Shown piece after piece: positions 55,060-64,000 of a stretch of DNA of 64,000 nt. Both the position numbers and the translations under genes were made by a program. The stretch is from Rhodospirillaceae bacterium (GTDB taxonomy: Bacteria > Pseudomonadota > Alphaproteobacteria > GCA-2731375): positions 1 to 64,000 of the forward strand of contig JABIWH010000026.1 of NCBI GenBank assembly GCA_018701215.1. Direction: 5' to 3'. How positions within the stretch are numbered: position 1 is the stretch's first letter; every line of letters starts with the position of its first letter. Below the pieces are notes generated by a model. It had not been told where the DNA came from and ran no database searches. It worked only from the letters and a program-made list of their open reading frames with translations.

Positions 55060-56887
55060 GGGCAAGTAATATCGTCACCGCCGCAGGGGTAACACCCGGA
55101 ATTCTTGCCGCCGCACCCAAAGTGGCGGGTCCGTGGCGCTTCAATTTTTCCCGAACCTCATTTGAAAAGCCCTTTATCTGCTCGTAGTCGAGATTTTTTG
55201 GCAATTCCAACGACTCGTCCCGACGATATGCTTCAATATCCGCCTGCTGCCGAGACAAATAACTCGCATAGTGGGCTTCAATCTCCAACTGTGCCACAAT
55301 GGCTGCCGGTACCGACCCCAGTTCCGGCCAAATAGCAATCAAACGGGTAAAATCAACATCCTTGAACGCCAGCAGCTCCATTCCGCTGCGTCGGCGGCCA
55401 TCCTGTTTGATGGCAATACCATGGGCACTGGCCTCGTGGGGCGTTACCTGCCATGCTTCCAGCATATGCCGCGCCTGGCTTAGGGCCGCATCCTTGCCCT
55501 GAAACACTACTTGGCGTTCGGCGCCGACACAGCCCAAGGAGACACCCAAAGGTGTCAGCCGTTGATCCGCATTGTCGGAGCGCAGCAACAAGCGGTATTC
55601 CGCACGGGAGGTGAACATTCGATAGGGTTCTTGAGTACCCCGGGTTACCAGATCATCTATCATCACGCCGATATAACCTTGCGCCCGGTCCAAGACAAAC
55701 GCTGCACCGTCCCCCGCCGCCAGGGCCGCATTCAACCCGGCCATCAAGCCTTGGGCCGCCGCTTCCTCATAGCCCGTGGTGCCATTGATTTGCCCGGCCA
55801 GATATAAACCCGGCAAGCGCCGGGTTTCCAGGCTGGGCCACAATTCCCTGGGATCAACGAAATCGTACTCGATGGCATAACCCGGCTGCATCATCGCCAC
55901 ATTTTCCAGGCCAGGAATCTCTTTCAACAGAGCGGCTTGAATATCTTCCGGCAGGGAGGTGGAGATACCGTTGGGATAAACCGTATGGTCGTCCAGGCCC
56001 TCCGGCTCCAGGAAAATCTGATGCCGCTGCCGATCGGCGAAGCGCACCACCTTATCCTCGATGGACGGGCAATAGCGCGGCCCGGTACCTTCAATCTGCC
56101 CGGTGTAAATCGGCGCCCGGTCCAGGTTGGCGCGGATCAGCTCATGCCCTGCCGGATTGGTCCAGGTTATATGACAGTCGATCTGGCGATTGCTGATACG
56201 CTCCGTCAGGGTAGAGAACGGCTCTGGCGGATGGTCGCCGGGCTGGCGCTCCAACGCCGCCCAATCAATCGTGCGCCCGTCCAGGCGCGGCGGCGTTCCC
56301 GTTTTCAAGCGGTCTATATTGAGGCCCAGCCCATAAAGGCGCTTTGACAGACCCAGGGCCGGCGCCTCCCCCATGCGGCCCGCCGGCCAGGTCTTCTCGC
56401 CAATATGAATTTGGCCGCGCAAAAATGTCCCCGTCGTCACCACCACCCGGCCGCCGGCAAATTCCCGGCCATCTTCCAAGCGCACCCCGGCAACCAGGCC
56501 ATTCTGTAGGATCAGATCGTCGACCGCGCCGGCCTGTATTGAAAGGTTTTCCACCACGGCCAAAGTCTGCTGCATGGCGGTCCGGTACAGGGCGCGGTCG
56601 GCCTGGGCGCGAAGGCCCCGCACCGCCGGTCCCTTACGGCGGTTGAGCATGCGGAACTGAATTCCGCCGGCGTCCGCGACACGCCCCATCAGGCCATCAA
56701 GGGCATCAATCTCACGCACCAAATGGCCCTTGCCCAAACCGCCGATGGCCGGGTTGCAGGACATCTCGCCGATGGTTTCCAGGCGGTGGGTCAACAGCAG
56801 GGTCCGCGCGCCCATACGCGCCGAGGCCGCCGCCGCCTCACAACCGGCATGGCCGCCGCCGACCACAATGACATCGTAGTTCTTCAT
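55025..56887 (-). CDS. mnmG: tRNA uridine-5-carboxymethylaminomethyl enzyme MnmG (GidA)
   Basis: With MnmE, modifies wobble U34 of some tRNAs. 620 residues, FAD motif VVVGGGHAGCEAAAASARMGARTLLL, then SCNPAIGGLGKGHLVREIDALDG, and C-terminal helical domain that binds MnmE (YLSRQQADIEAYRRDESLELP). ATG at 56887 begins MKNYDVIVVGGG, as in all MnmG; the frame starts 12 codons earlier without homology. Confidence 0.97.
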   Translation of the reverse strand: MKNYDVIVVGGGHAGCEAAAASARMGARTLLLTHRLETIGEMSCNPAIGGLGKGHLVREIDALDGLMGRVADAGGIQFRMLNRRKGPAVRGLRAQADRALYRTAMQQTLAVVENLSIQAGAVDDLILQNGLVAGVRLEDGREFAGGRVVVTTGTFLRGQIHIGEKTWPAGRMGEAPALGLSKRLYGLGLNIDRLKTGTPPRLDGRTIDWAALERQPGDHPPEPFSTLTERISNRQIDCHITWTNPAGHELIRANLDRAPIYTGQIEGTGPRYCPSIEDKVVRFADRQRHQIFLEPEGLDDHTVYPNGISTSLPEDIQAALLKEIPGLENVAMMQPGYAIEYDFVDPRELWPSLETRRLPGLYLAGQINGTTGYEEAAAQGLMAGLNAALAAGDGAAFVLDRAQGYIGVMIDDLVTRGTQEPYRMFTSRAEYRLLLRSDNADQRLTPLGVSLGCVGAERQVVFQGKDAALSQARHMLEAWQVTPHEASAHGIAIKQDGRRRSGMELLAFKDVDFTRLIAIWPELGSVPAAIVAQLEIEAHYASYLSRQQADIEAYRRDESLELPKNLDYEQIKGFSNEVREKLKRHGPATLGAAARIPGVTPAAVTILLAHVRRNRRSAVA

Positions 56888-56960
56888 GGCGGGCAAAATA
56901 GGCAGAGCCGGGGGCAGAGTCAAAATGTCCCGTCAAAAGTTCCCGGAAATATTCTCCCGA

Positions 56961-56976
56961 TGTTTCACGTGAAACA
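56961..56976. promoter_or_regulatory. parS site 2
   Basis: Perfect TGTTTCACGTGAAACA in the mnmE-mnmG gap, embedded in a longer 22-bp palindrome (56958-56979) by CGA/TCG flanks. Second loading site for ParB. Confidence 0.94.
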
Positions 56977-56998
56977 TCGCCACGGCAAAATACCTACT

Positions 56999-58312
56999 CT
57001 ATTTGCCTATACAAAAGTCGCCGAACACAACATCTAGAATATCTTCCACATCGACCCGGCCCGTGATCCGGCCAAGATAACGCGCTGCCAGGCGCACGTC
57101 TTCGGCCACCAGCTCTTCATCCACGCCGTCAAGACTGCGCAGCAAGGCATCCCGGCAACCTTCCAGGCCTTGCCTGTGGCGCGCCCGGGTCAGTCCGGAT
57201 GAACCACCATCGCCCATCCTTTGCCCCGCCTCCGCTCCCAGCCGGCGCAACAAATCGTTCAGCCCGGCGCCGGTTTTAATCGAAATGGGCAATCCTTGAG
57301 TTGGCGCGGCGGCGGCGCGGTCGGTCTTGTTGGCGACCAGAATTCCGCCGTCGCCCAGCAAGGCCAAAACCTCCGCCCCCGGCACCGGCGTCTCGGCGCA
57401 ATCATAGAGCACAATTTTCAGATCCGCCTGGGCGCCCCGTTCCTGGGCCCGGCGCACCCCCTCGACCTCGATCGCATCGCCGCTCTGGCGCAAACCCGCC
57501 GTGTCCGCCAAGACCACCGGATAGCCGCCCAGGTTCAAATGCACCTCGACAATATCGCGGGTCGTGCCCGCCTGGGACGAGACAATAGCCGCCTCGCGCC
57601 GGGCCAAGGCATTCAACAGGCTGGATTTGCCCACATTGGGCGCGCCGAGAATGACCATATGACAGCCTTCACGCAAACGCTCGCCCCGGTGGCCATCGTC
57701 TAAATGCGCTGAAATCTCCTTTTCCAGCGCCTCCAGCAGCGGCTTTTGCCGGGCCCACATGCCGCCGGGTAGATCCTCGTCCGGGAAATCGATCTCCGCC
57801 TCCAAATGGGCCAGGGCGCCAATCAAATCCGCACGCCAGCCCTCATACAGGCGGCCCAAGGCACCATCCATCTGGCGCTGGGCTTGACGGCGTTGTGCCT
57901 CGGTCTCCGCCGCGATCAAATCCGCCAGACCTTCGGCCTGGGTCAGATCCATTCTGCCATGTTGGAACGCCCGTCGGGTAAACTCCCCCGCCTCCGCCAA
58001 ACGGCAGCCGGGCAACCGGCTCAAAACCGCCAAAAGCGCGGCAACAACCGCGCCGCCGCCGTGGCCATGCAACTCCGCCACATCCTCGCCGGAAAAACTG
58101 TTCGGCCCCGGAAACCACAGCACCAGGCCCCGGTCCAACGCCTCGCCGCATTCGGGATCGACGAAGTTGGACAGCGTCGCCTGGCGTGGCGGCGGCAAGG
58201 CCGCGCGCCCGGTAACCGCCATCAGGGCCGCGCCGGCCTGGGCGCCGGACACTCTGATCACCGCGATCCCAGCCCGGCCCGGAGCCGTCGCCGGCGCGTA
58301 GATCGTGTCCAT
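56999..58312 (-). CDS. mnmE: tRNA modification GTPase MnmE
   Basis: Partner of MnmG. 437 residues from ATG 58312 (MDTIYAPATAPGRAGIAVIRVSG, like E. coli MnmE N-terminus); the frame extends to a GTG at 58360 with a low-complexity NIGSNANTN stretch. G1 motif GAPNVGKSSLLNALAR, G3 DTAGLR, G4 NKTD, and the conserved C-terminal CIGK end. It lies 111 bp upstream of mnmG, with parS between. Confidence 0.96.
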   Translation of the reverse strand: MDTIYAPATAPGRAGIAVIRVSGAQAGAALMAVTGRAALPPPRQATLSNFVDPECGEALDRGLVLWFPGPNSFSGEDVAELHGHGGGAVVAALLAVLSRLPGCRLAEAGEFTRRAFQHGRMDLTQAEGLADLIAAETEAQRRQAQRQMDGALGRLYEGWRADLIGALAHLEAEIDFPDEDLPGGMWARQKPLLEALEKEISAHLDDGHRGERLREGCHMVILGAPNVGKSSLLNALARREAAIVSSQAGTTRDIVEVHLNLGGYPVVLADTAGLRQSGDAIEVEGVRRAQERGAQADLKIVLYDCAETPVPGAEVLALLGDGGILVANKTDRAAAAPTQGLPISIKTGAGLNDLLRRLGAEAGQRMGDGGSSGLTRARHRQGLEGCRDALLRSLDGVDEELVAEDVRLAARYLGRITGRVDVEDILDVVFGDFCIGK

Positions 58313-58356
58313 GTTGGTATTGGCGTTGCTGCCGATGTTGGTATCGGTCGGTAACA

Positions 58357-58920
58357 TCACCAGGTCTGCAGAAATTCCGCCGGATCGGGCCGTTTCTTGA
58401 CCGGGCCGGCCGTCTTCGCCGTGCCAATATGGATGAAACCGACCAGCGCGTCCTTGGGTGCCAGACCCAGAGGCGCCTTGACATTTTCATCGTAACAGGG
58501 CGCGCCGGTCACCAGGATGGCATCATAGCCGCGTGCATGCAGGGCATTTAAAAGGTTCTGCACCGCCGCCGCCGTCGCCACGACCTGCTCTATGGCCGGC
58601 ACCTTTGGGTGATCCTCGACGATTTCGGTCCAAACCGCCAGCACCAGAGGCGCCCGTGTGGCCTTTCCCCTGGCCTTTTCAAGTTCATCCGGGACCGTGC
58701 CCGGTTCCCGCACCGCCAGGGCAGAGGCAAAAATATCGCCGAGATCCCGACGCCGTTGCCCCCGGATCGTCAGAAAGCGCCAAGGTTGCAAAGCGCCATG
58801 ATCCGGCGCCCGCATGGCTGTTTCCAGCAGTTTTAATACTTCTTCATCGCTGGGCGCGGGCTCCACCAGCATCCCCGCCGGTGTCGACTGCCGCCCCAAC
58901 ATGCACGCCATGGCATCCAT
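58357..58920 (-). CDS. Nitroreductase-family protein
   Basis: 187 residues from ATG 58920 (preceded by AGGGGA); an ATG at 58938 is possible. Core MRAPDHGALQPWRFLTIRGQRRRDLG and LNALHARGYDAILVTG, the two FMN-binding loops of nitroreductases/YdjA-type. Reduces nitro or enone compounds with NAD(P)H. Sits just before mnmE on the same strand. Confidence 0.88.
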   Translation of the reverse strand: MDAMACMLGRQSTPAGMLVEPAPSDEEVLKLLETAMRAPDHGALQPWRFLTIRGQRRRDLGDIFASALAVREPGTVPDELEKARGKATRAPLVLAVWTEIVEDHPKVPAIEQVVATAAAVQNLLNALHARGYDAILVTGAPCYDENVKAPLGLAPKDALVGFIHIGTAKTAGPVKKRPDPAEFLQTW

Positions 58921-58938
58921 ATTTCGATCCCCTATCAT

Positions 58939-59199
58939 CTAGTCCTTATCGTCGCCGCTCTGACCCGCTGCCTTGGCCCAAAACGCCTTCTGCATCGTAT
59001 CCCAGCCCGCCATTCCACTGGGCATTCCAGTGGGCATCCAAGTCTTCATCAGGCTCTCAAGATCCGCGCCAGCCATCGCCTCCCGCATGCGCTCCTGCAT
59101 TGCCGCCAACAGCGCCTCCTGCATGGGTGCGACATCGGGCAGGCCCAGAAAGGCTCTGGCTTCGCCCGGGGTGCAATCAATATCGACTTTGATCTTCAT
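58939..59199 (-). CDS. DUF6489 family protein
   Basis: 86 residues from ATG 59199 (MKIKVDIDCTPGEARAFLGLPDVAPMQEALLAAMQERM): a family restricted to alphaproteobacteria with an N-terminal VDIDCTPxEARAFLGLPDV motif and amphipathic helices. Function unknown. The frame runs on 14 codons before this ATG. Directly upstream of the nitroreductase gene. Confidence 0.83.
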   Translation of the reverse strand: MKIKVDIDCTPGEARAFLGLPDVAPMQEALLAAMQERMREAMAGADLESLMKTWMPTGMPSGMAGWDTMQKAFWAKAAGQSGDDKD

Positions 59200-59324
59200 T
59201 TTTCGATTATCCCGCTTTTGCCCTGGCCACGGACGTGCCAAACTCTATTTCCAAGGGGACTATACAGGCTCCGTTGATGGCGTCCAAGCATGGCACGCAG
59301 CACGGCACTCGGGGGAACACGGCG

Positions 59325-61409
59325 ATGACGAATAAACTTGCGGCCGAGACCTCACCCTATCTGCTGCAACACAAGGACAATCCGGTGCATTGGCGGCCCT
59401 GGGGCGATGCCGCCCTGGCCGAGGCCCAGGCAAGCGGCAAGCCGGTTCTGCTCTCCGTTGGCTACGCCGCCTGCCATTGGTGCCATGTCATGGCGCACGA
59501 AAGTTTCGAAGATCCCGCCATCGCCCATCTGATGAACGAGCTGTTCATCAACATCAAGGTCGACCGCGAGGAACGCCCGGACATCGACGCCGTTTATATG
59601 GCGGCCCTCGGTTTGATGGGCCAACAGGGCGGCTGGCCCCTGACGATGTTTCTAACGCCCCAGGGAGAACCGTTCTGGGGCGGCACCTATTTTCCGCCGG
59701 AACCACGGTTTGGCCGGCCCGCCTTCCCCGATCTGCTACGCCGCATCGCCGAGGTCTTTCATACGGACATGGACACTGTCCGCGACAACGCCGCCACGGT
59801 GCTGCAGTCGCTCGACGAACTCGCCGCCGCAAACACGGAAGCGGCACCGATCCAGATCAGCGAAAAAATCCTCGATCGGGCGGCGCAATTGATGAGCCAG
59901 CAAATCGACGCCGTTCATGGCGGCATCGGTCAGGCGCCGAAGTTTCCACAAACCTACGCCATGGAATTGATGCTGCGCGCCGATTTACGCCAAACACCTG
60001 ACAAACTGGCCCATGCCGGACAGGACCATGACGCTCAGCCCAATAAAGGCCTGAAAACAGCGGTGGACAAGACCCTGACAGGCATGTGCCAGGGCGGCAT
60101 CTATGACCATCTGGGCGGCGGTTTCGCGCGCTACTCCACGGACGAACGCTGGCTGGTGCCGCATTTCGAGAAAATGCTGTACGACAACGCCCTGCTGATC
60201 GATATCCTGACCCTGGCCTGGCAAAGCAACGGCAACAACCTTTATGCCCAGCGCATCGAGGAAACCGTAACTTGGGTCCTGGATGAAATGGTGGTGGCGG
60301 GCGGCGGTTTCGCCGCGACCCTGGACGCGGACAGCGAAGGCGAGGAAGGCCGTTTCTATGTCTGGAACGAAGCCGAAATAGACGCGGTGCTGGGTGACGC
60401 CGCCGCCGGCTTCAAGGCCGCCTATGATGTAACGGCAACGGGCAATTGGGAGGGTAAGGTTATTCTAAACCGTTCGGCCCAACCCGCGCTTGGCTCCGAC
60501 GAAGCGGAAGCGCAACTGCGCCATTGCCGCGCGCAGCTGTTGCAACACCGCGGCCAACGGGTCCGGCCCGGCTGGGATGACAAGGTTCTGGCCGATTGGA
60601 ACGGTCTGATGATCGCCGCAATGGCCAACGCGGGCGCGGTTTTCCAGCGCCCGGCCTGGACCGAAGCCGCCATCGCCGCCTATGATTTCGTCACCGACAA
60701 ACTGTGTCCCGAAGGTAACCTGGTGCATGGCTATCGTCAGGGCCAAGCAAAACACCTGGCCTTGTTGGATGACTACGCCAACATGGCCCGCGCCGCGTTG
60801 TTGCTTTACGAACTGCATGGCGAGGACCGTCATTTAGTGCAGGCAAAAAACTGGGCCGCCGAGGTCGAAGCACATTTCGCCGACGACGAGCATGGCGGCT
60901 ATTATTTTTCCTCCGACCAGGCCAATGATGTGATTTCCCGCATGCGCAGCTGTAACGATAATGCAGTACCGTCCGGCAATGGCACCATGATCGGCGTGCT
61001 GACCCGTCTATGGCTCATCACCGGTGAGCAAAGTTACTACGCCCAAGCCGAAGCGTTGGTGCAGTCATTTTCGGCGCAACTGACAAACTATGCCCTGGCC
61101 ATGACCACCTTCCTGAACAATGTCGCCTTCATGCTGGCCCCGTTGCAGATTGTCATTATCGGTCAACGGGACGACAAGGCATTGCAAGGCCTGTTGGCCG
61201 TAATCCACGGACTGCCCCTGCCCAACAAGGTGCTGCAGGTGCTCGCGCCCGGCCAGGCCCTGCCCGATGGCCATCCGGCACAAAATATGACGCAACTTGA
61301 CGGCCAGGCCACGGCCTATGTCTGCCTTGGCCAAACTTGCTCCCTACCCCAAACACAGCCAGCGGAGCTGCGCGCCAGTTTAGACCCAATTTCAGACGCG
61401 AAGGCCTAA
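59325..61409 (+). CDS. Thioredoxin-domain protein of SSP411/YyaL type
   Basis: 694 residues from ATG 59325 (MTNKLAAETSPYLLQHKDNPVHW), the standard family start; GGGGAA lies 6 bp before. N-terminal thioredoxin-like domain with CHWC (Cys50, Cys53: AACHWCHVMAHESFED), then a six-hairpin-glycosidase-like domain (GGGFAATLDADSEGEEGRFYVW, RPGWDDKVLADWNGLMIAAMA). Role in redox or glycan processing is uncertain. Confidence 0.9.
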   Translation: MTNKLAAETSPYLLQHKDNPVHWRPWGDAALAEAQASGKPVLLSVGYAACHWCHVMAHESFEDPAIAHLMNELFINIKVDREERPDIDAVYMAALGLMGQQGGWPLTMFLTPQGEPFWGGTYFPPEPRFGRPAFPDLLRRIAEVFHTDMDTVRDNAATVLQSLDELAAANTEAAPIQISEKILDRAAQLMSQQIDAVHGGIGQAPKFPQTYAMELMLRADLRQTPDKLAHAGQDHDAQPNKGLKTAVDKTLTGMCQGGIYDHLGGGFARYSTDERWLVPHFEKMLYDNALLIDILTLAWQSNGNNLYAQRIEETVTWVLDEMVVAGGGFAATLDADSEGEEGRFYVWNEAEIDAVLGDAAAGFKAAYDVTATGNWEGKVILNRSAQPALGSDEAEAQLRHCRAQLLQHRGQRVRPGWDDKVLADWNGLMIAAMANAGAVFQRPAWTEAAIAAYDFVTDKLCPEGNLVHGYRQGQAKHLALLDDYANMARAALLLYELHGEDRHLVQAKNWAAEVEAHFADDEHGGYYFSSDQANDVISRMRSCNDNAVPSGNGTMIGVLTRLWLITGEQSYYAQAEALVQSFSAQLTNYALAMTTFLNNVAFMLAPLQIVIIGQRDDKALQGLLAVIHGLPLPNKVLQVLAPGQALPDGHPAQNMTQLDGQATAYVCLGQTCSLPQTQPAELRASLDPISDAKA

Positions 61410-61412
61410 CCG

Positions 61413-61859
61413 ATGCCGCAGAAGTCCATGCATTCCCCGATCGGTGATCTGACCATTAGCAGCGAAGACGGCGTCCTGGTTGCGCTCGATTGGGGCTGGG
61501 CCCGGGACCAGACCTCCGACGAACTGCTGGAGCGGGCAAAATCACAGCTGGAAGCCTACTTCGATGGCAAGGGGGAAACCTTTGATCTGCCGCTGTCGCC
61601 CGCCGGCACCGATTTTCAACAACGGGTCTGGACTCTGATGCGTGCCATTTCATATGGAAAAACAATGACTTACGGAGAGATGGCCAAAGCACTGGGCAGC
61701 GCAGCACGGGCCGTCGGCATGGCCTGCGGGGCCAATCCCATTCCCGTTATCATTCCCTGCCACCGCGTCCTGGCCGCCAATGGCATGGGCGGCTATTCCG
61801 GCGAGGGCGGCGTCGAAACAAAGGTCGCTTTACTGCGTCTGGAAGGGGTCCTGCTATAG
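61413..61859 (+). CDS. ogt: Methylated-DNA--protein-cysteine methyltransferase
   Basis: 148 residues; repairs O6-methylguanine by suicide transfer to Cys116 (IPVIIPCHRVLAANG), with the wing TDFQQRVWTLMRAISYGKTMTYGEMAKALG and the DNA-reading RAVGMACGANPIP. Starts 3 bp after the SSP411-like gene. Confidence 0.94.
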   Translation: MPQKSMHSPIGDLTISSEDGVLVALDWGWARDQTSDELLERAKSQLEAYFDGKGETFDLPLSPAGTDFQQRVWTLMRAISYGKTMTYGEMAKALGSAARAVGMACGANPIPVIIPCHRVLAANGMGGYSGEGGVETKVALLRLEGVLL

Positions 61860-61994
61860 CTTTGGCAGTTTCTTGCCATGTTCCCGCGTGACAAACTTAC
61901 CCTCCCCGGTTTAAAGTCCGGCCAGCCAATAAATACACCGCAAAATTCAAAGCAACGTTCGTAACCAATTCACTTGGGGAAAGGCTCTACGACC

Positions 61995-62969
61995 ATGGTC
62001 AAAGCAATCCAATTTCATAAAACAGGTCGCCCATCGGTGCTAAAATGGGAAGAGGTAAAACTGGGCAGGCCGAAAAAAGGCCAGGCCCTGGTCCGCCACA
62101 CCGCGATTGGTCTGAACTATATTGATACCTACCAGCGCAGTGGTCTGTACCCGCTGCCCATGCCATCGGGCCTGGGCGGCGAGGCCGCCGGCGTGGTCGA
62201 GGCGGTCGGCGCCGGTGTTAAACATGTCAAGGTTGGCGACCGGGTCGCCTATGCGGGCGGTGGCCCCGGTGCCTACTCCGAGGCACGGATCATGGCTGCC
62301 GATCCCCTGGTCAGAATTCCGCGCGGCATTTCCGATGAAGCCGCCGCCGCCATGATGCTCAAGGGCATGACCGTGGAATACCTTATCCGCCGCACCTATC
62401 CGGTGAAAAAAGGCCAAACCGTGCTGTTCCATGCCGCCGCGGGCGGCGTCGGCCTGATCGCCGGACAATGGTTGAACGCCCTGGGCGTCCGCGCCATCGG
62501 CACCGCCGGCGGCCCGGCCAAGGTGAAATTGGCCAAGGCCCACGGCTATGCCGAGGTCATCGATTACAACAAGAAGGACTTCGCCAAGGAAGTCATGCGC
62601 TTGACCAAGAAAGAAGGCGTGCCAGTGGTATACGATTCTATTGGCAAGTCGACCTGGGAGGGCTCTCTCGATTGCCTGCAGCCGCGTGGCTACATGGTTT
62701 CCTTCGGCAATGCCTCGGGCGCGGTGGAAAGTTTCGCGCCGGGCATCCTGGCCGCCAAGGGGTCGCTGTTTCTGACCAGGCCCAGCCTGGTTGCCTATAA
62801 CGCCACCCGCAAGGAGCTTGAGGCCAGCTCGAAAGCCCTGTTTACCATGGTGAAAAGCGGTAAGGTGAAGATTGAGATCAATCAGACCTATGCCCTGAAA
62901 GACGCAAAACAGGCCCATTTGGATCTGGAAAGCCGCAAAACCACGGGCTCAACCATCCTAATTCCCTAA
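61995..62969 (+). CDS. Quinone oxidoreductase (zeta-crystallin type)
   Basis: 324 residues from ATG 61995 (MVKAIQFHKTGRPSVLKWEEV); a TTG at 61974 is less likely. MDR fold: GLNYIDTYQRSGLYPLPMPSGLGGEAAGVVEAVG and Rossmann GQTVLFHAAAGGVGLIAGQWLNALGVRAIGTAG. Zinc-free NADPH:quinone reductase of the QorA type. Confidence 0.92.
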   Translation: MVKAIQFHKTGRPSVLKWEEVKLGRPKKGQALVRHTAIGLNYIDTYQRSGLYPLPMPSGLGGEAAGVVEAVGAGVKHVKVGDRVAYAGGGPGAYSEARIMAADPLVRIPRGISDEAAAAMMLKGMTVEYLIRRTYPVKKGQTVLFHAAAGGVGLIAGQWLNALGVRAIGTAGGPAKVKLAKAHGYAEVIDYNKKDFAKEVMRLTKKEGVPVVYDSIGKSTWEGSLDCLQPRGYMVSFGNASGAVESFAPGILAAKGSLFLTRPSLVAYNATRKELEASSKALFTMVKSGKVKIEINQTYALKDAKQAHLDLESRKTTGSTILIP

Positions 62970-62993
62970 TTTTGCACGAAATCGTATCAAGTA

Positions 62994-63017
62994 GGAGGCG
63001 GGGGAAACCCCGCCTCC
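62994..63017 (+). terminator. Strong hairpin after quinone oxidoreductase
   Basis: GGAGGCGGGG and CCCCGCCTCC around a short GAAA loop: 10 uninterrupted GC-rich pairs, 24 bp after the stop. No T-run follows, so it may act with Rho or stabilise the transcript end. Confidence 0.5.
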
Positions 63018-63046
63018 AAGCCGATTCGCCGTTGGAGTGAGTAACC

Positions 63047-64000
63047 GTGGTCTCGAACAGCGTTTTGCTTAAACTAATAGGCCATTTATACGATGCCGCG
63101 ACGGATATGGATAAATGGCCGGTTTTTCTACATGATTTCGGTGAAATTTTTGACGCTCCCTTCACCAATATCCTGCATTTTGATCAACACGAACAACGCT
63201 TTAATTTCTGGCTGACCGGGGGGCACCAGCTGCCAAGTGATATGCTCGGTCAGTTTCAGGCTGAGTTTCAAAATGATCCCCGTTTGATCGCCTGTAACCG
63301 GCTGCCCGGAAAACCGCTGTCGTGCCGTCTTTCGATCGGTGAAGAAGCTTGGCACCAGTCCGTCATCTACCAGAACCTACAGGCCCAAAAGGACAAATTT
63401 CCGGTAATCGAATATTCCCTAACGGTTATATTACCGGAAGAAACAGGGTCGATGACCGGTTTGGCGGCCATGCGCTGGCGGAACAGCCAGGCTTTTAGCC
63501 AAGAGGAATGCGACCTGCTCGGCGAAATAATTCCGCATCTGAGACGAGCGATTAATCTGCAGAAGCGATTTGCCTTAACCGACTTCAGGCATCGTTCGAC
63601 GCTTGAAGCATTGGACTTCATGCCAACTGGCATCGTTATTACCGATGGCGAGGGCAAGATCAGGAGCGCCAACCGGGCCGCACGGGAAATTGCCGAGCGA
63701 AAAGATGGTTTGTCGCTTGCCCGGAACATTCTTAGTCTATCCCACTCAGCTGAAACCAAGAAATTAACCGGCCTTATCCAGGATGCGGTATCCAGCGCCG
63801 CGAATGGCAAAATTCTTCCGGGCCGCGCCATATCGACGACCCGCGATGAAGCTGCCGAGCCTTATCCGGTGATGGTTTCGACGCTATGGGGAAACAATAT
63901 AAGGTTTGGTCTCGGCATCCTGGACGAGCCTTTGGCCGTGGTGTTCATCACTGATCCTGATCGTCCCCAGGAAGCGCCGGCCGAGTTGCTACAACGTCTA
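63047..64000 (+). CDS. LuxR-type regulator, partial (N-terminal sensor part)
   Basis: A frame of 318 codons open to the window end, starting at GTG 63047 behind GGAG. Read directly: an N-terminal sensor domain of about 170 residues (MVSNSVLLKLIGHLYDAATDMDKW, then DLLGEIIPHLRRAINLQ) followed by a PAS domain (LEALDFMPTGIVITDGEGKIRSANRAAREIAERKDGLSL). This N-domain/PAS order is that of LuxR regulators with a C-terminal HTH, which would lie beyond the window. Type is inferred; HTH not seen. Confidence 0.7.
   Translation, partial: MVSNSVLLKLIGHLYDAATDMDKWPVFLHDFGEIFDAPFTNILHFDQHEQRFNFWLTGGHQLPSDMLGQFQAEFQNDPRLIACNRLPGKPLSCRLSIGEEAWHQSVIYQNLQAQKDKFPVIEYSLTVILPEETGSMTGLAAMRWRNSQAFSQEECDLLGEIIPHLRRAINLQKRFALTDFRHRSTLEALDFMPTGIVITDGEGKIRSANRAAREIAERKDGLSLARNILSLSHSAETKKLTGLIQDAVSSAANGKILPGRAISTTRDEAAEPYPVMVSTLWGNNIRFGLGILDEPLAVVFITDPDRPQEAPAELLQRL

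Noticed and set aside
61860..61900. Hairpin after ogt (TGGCA/TGCCA)
   Set aside because: Only 5 pairs and no T-run; too weak to call a terminator.

Overview
The window looks like chromosomal DNA of a GC-rich alphaproteobacterium, most likely of the Rhodospirillales. Pointers are an Irr-type Fur regulator next to fabA-fabB-fabI, a CarD/CdnL-type regulator followed by rpoH, the block mnmE-mnmG-rsmG-parA-parB meeting leuS-lptE-holA with two perfect parS sites (which places the window in the origin-proximal chromosome arm), and an SUV3-like helicase. Genes are tightly packed, often with ATGA overlaps. I see no insertion sequences, prophage, CRISPR array, rRNA or tRNA. Species-level naming is not possible from sequence reading alone.

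Layout. 0-4.4 kb: cobalamin synthesis (cobT, cobB on minus; cbiD, cobK on plus). 4.5-10 kb: B12-dependent acyl-CoA mutases (a split large/small-subunit mutase with an unusual active-site loop, then a full-length methylmalonyl-CoA mutase), a coupled SnoaL-like protein and a metallo-beta-lactamase-fold hydrolase. 10-13.6 kb: a four-gene minus-strand operon (LLM flavin oxidoreductase, acyl-CoA dehydrogenase, glutathionyl-hydroquinone-reductase-like GST, PNPOx-like flavoprotein) divergent from a LysR regulator and a TauE/SafE permease. 15.4-18.1 kb: an AT-rich gap and a soluble triple-PAS hybrid histidine kinase. 18-26 kb: accessory metabolism plus a compact four-gene unit of two DUF1538 membrane proteins, a P-II-like protein and a CBS-domain protein. 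26-29.2 kb: DUF3501, Fe-S oxidoreductase, rubrerythrin and irr, with a near-consensus Irr box. 29.6-32.3 kb: fabA, fabB, fabI (unsaturated fatty acid synthesis). 32.3-40.8 kb: ggt, SUV3-like helicase, S4 protein, TerB-like protein, fdxA, CarD-family regulator, rpoH. 40.8-47.7 kb: glnE, a CoA-transferase, a GT9-like glycosyltransferase, an unknown protein. 47.7-61.9 kb: DUF3576 lipoprotein, leuS-lptE-holA, the convergent parB-parA-rsmG-mnmG-mnmE arm, nitroreductase, DUF6489, SSP411-like thioredoxin-domain protein, ogt. The right edge holds a quinone oxidoreductase and the N-terminal part of a PAS/LuxR-type regulator cut by the window end.

How it fits together. The cobalamin genes supply the cofactor used by the adjacent mutases, which feed propionyl/branched-chain acyl-CoA carbon into succinyl-CoA; the acyl-CoA dehydrogenase and CoA-transferases fit an acyl-CoA-degrading lifestyle. 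The candidates for less-described biology are the DUF1538 pair with its two small regulators, the Irr-box-linked rubrerythrin/Fe-S/DUF3501 unit, the divergent mutase, the tandem degenerate CaiB/BaiF protein, and intergenic elements (13-bp tandem repeat before the carD-like gene, orphan terminator and dyad between irr and fabA).
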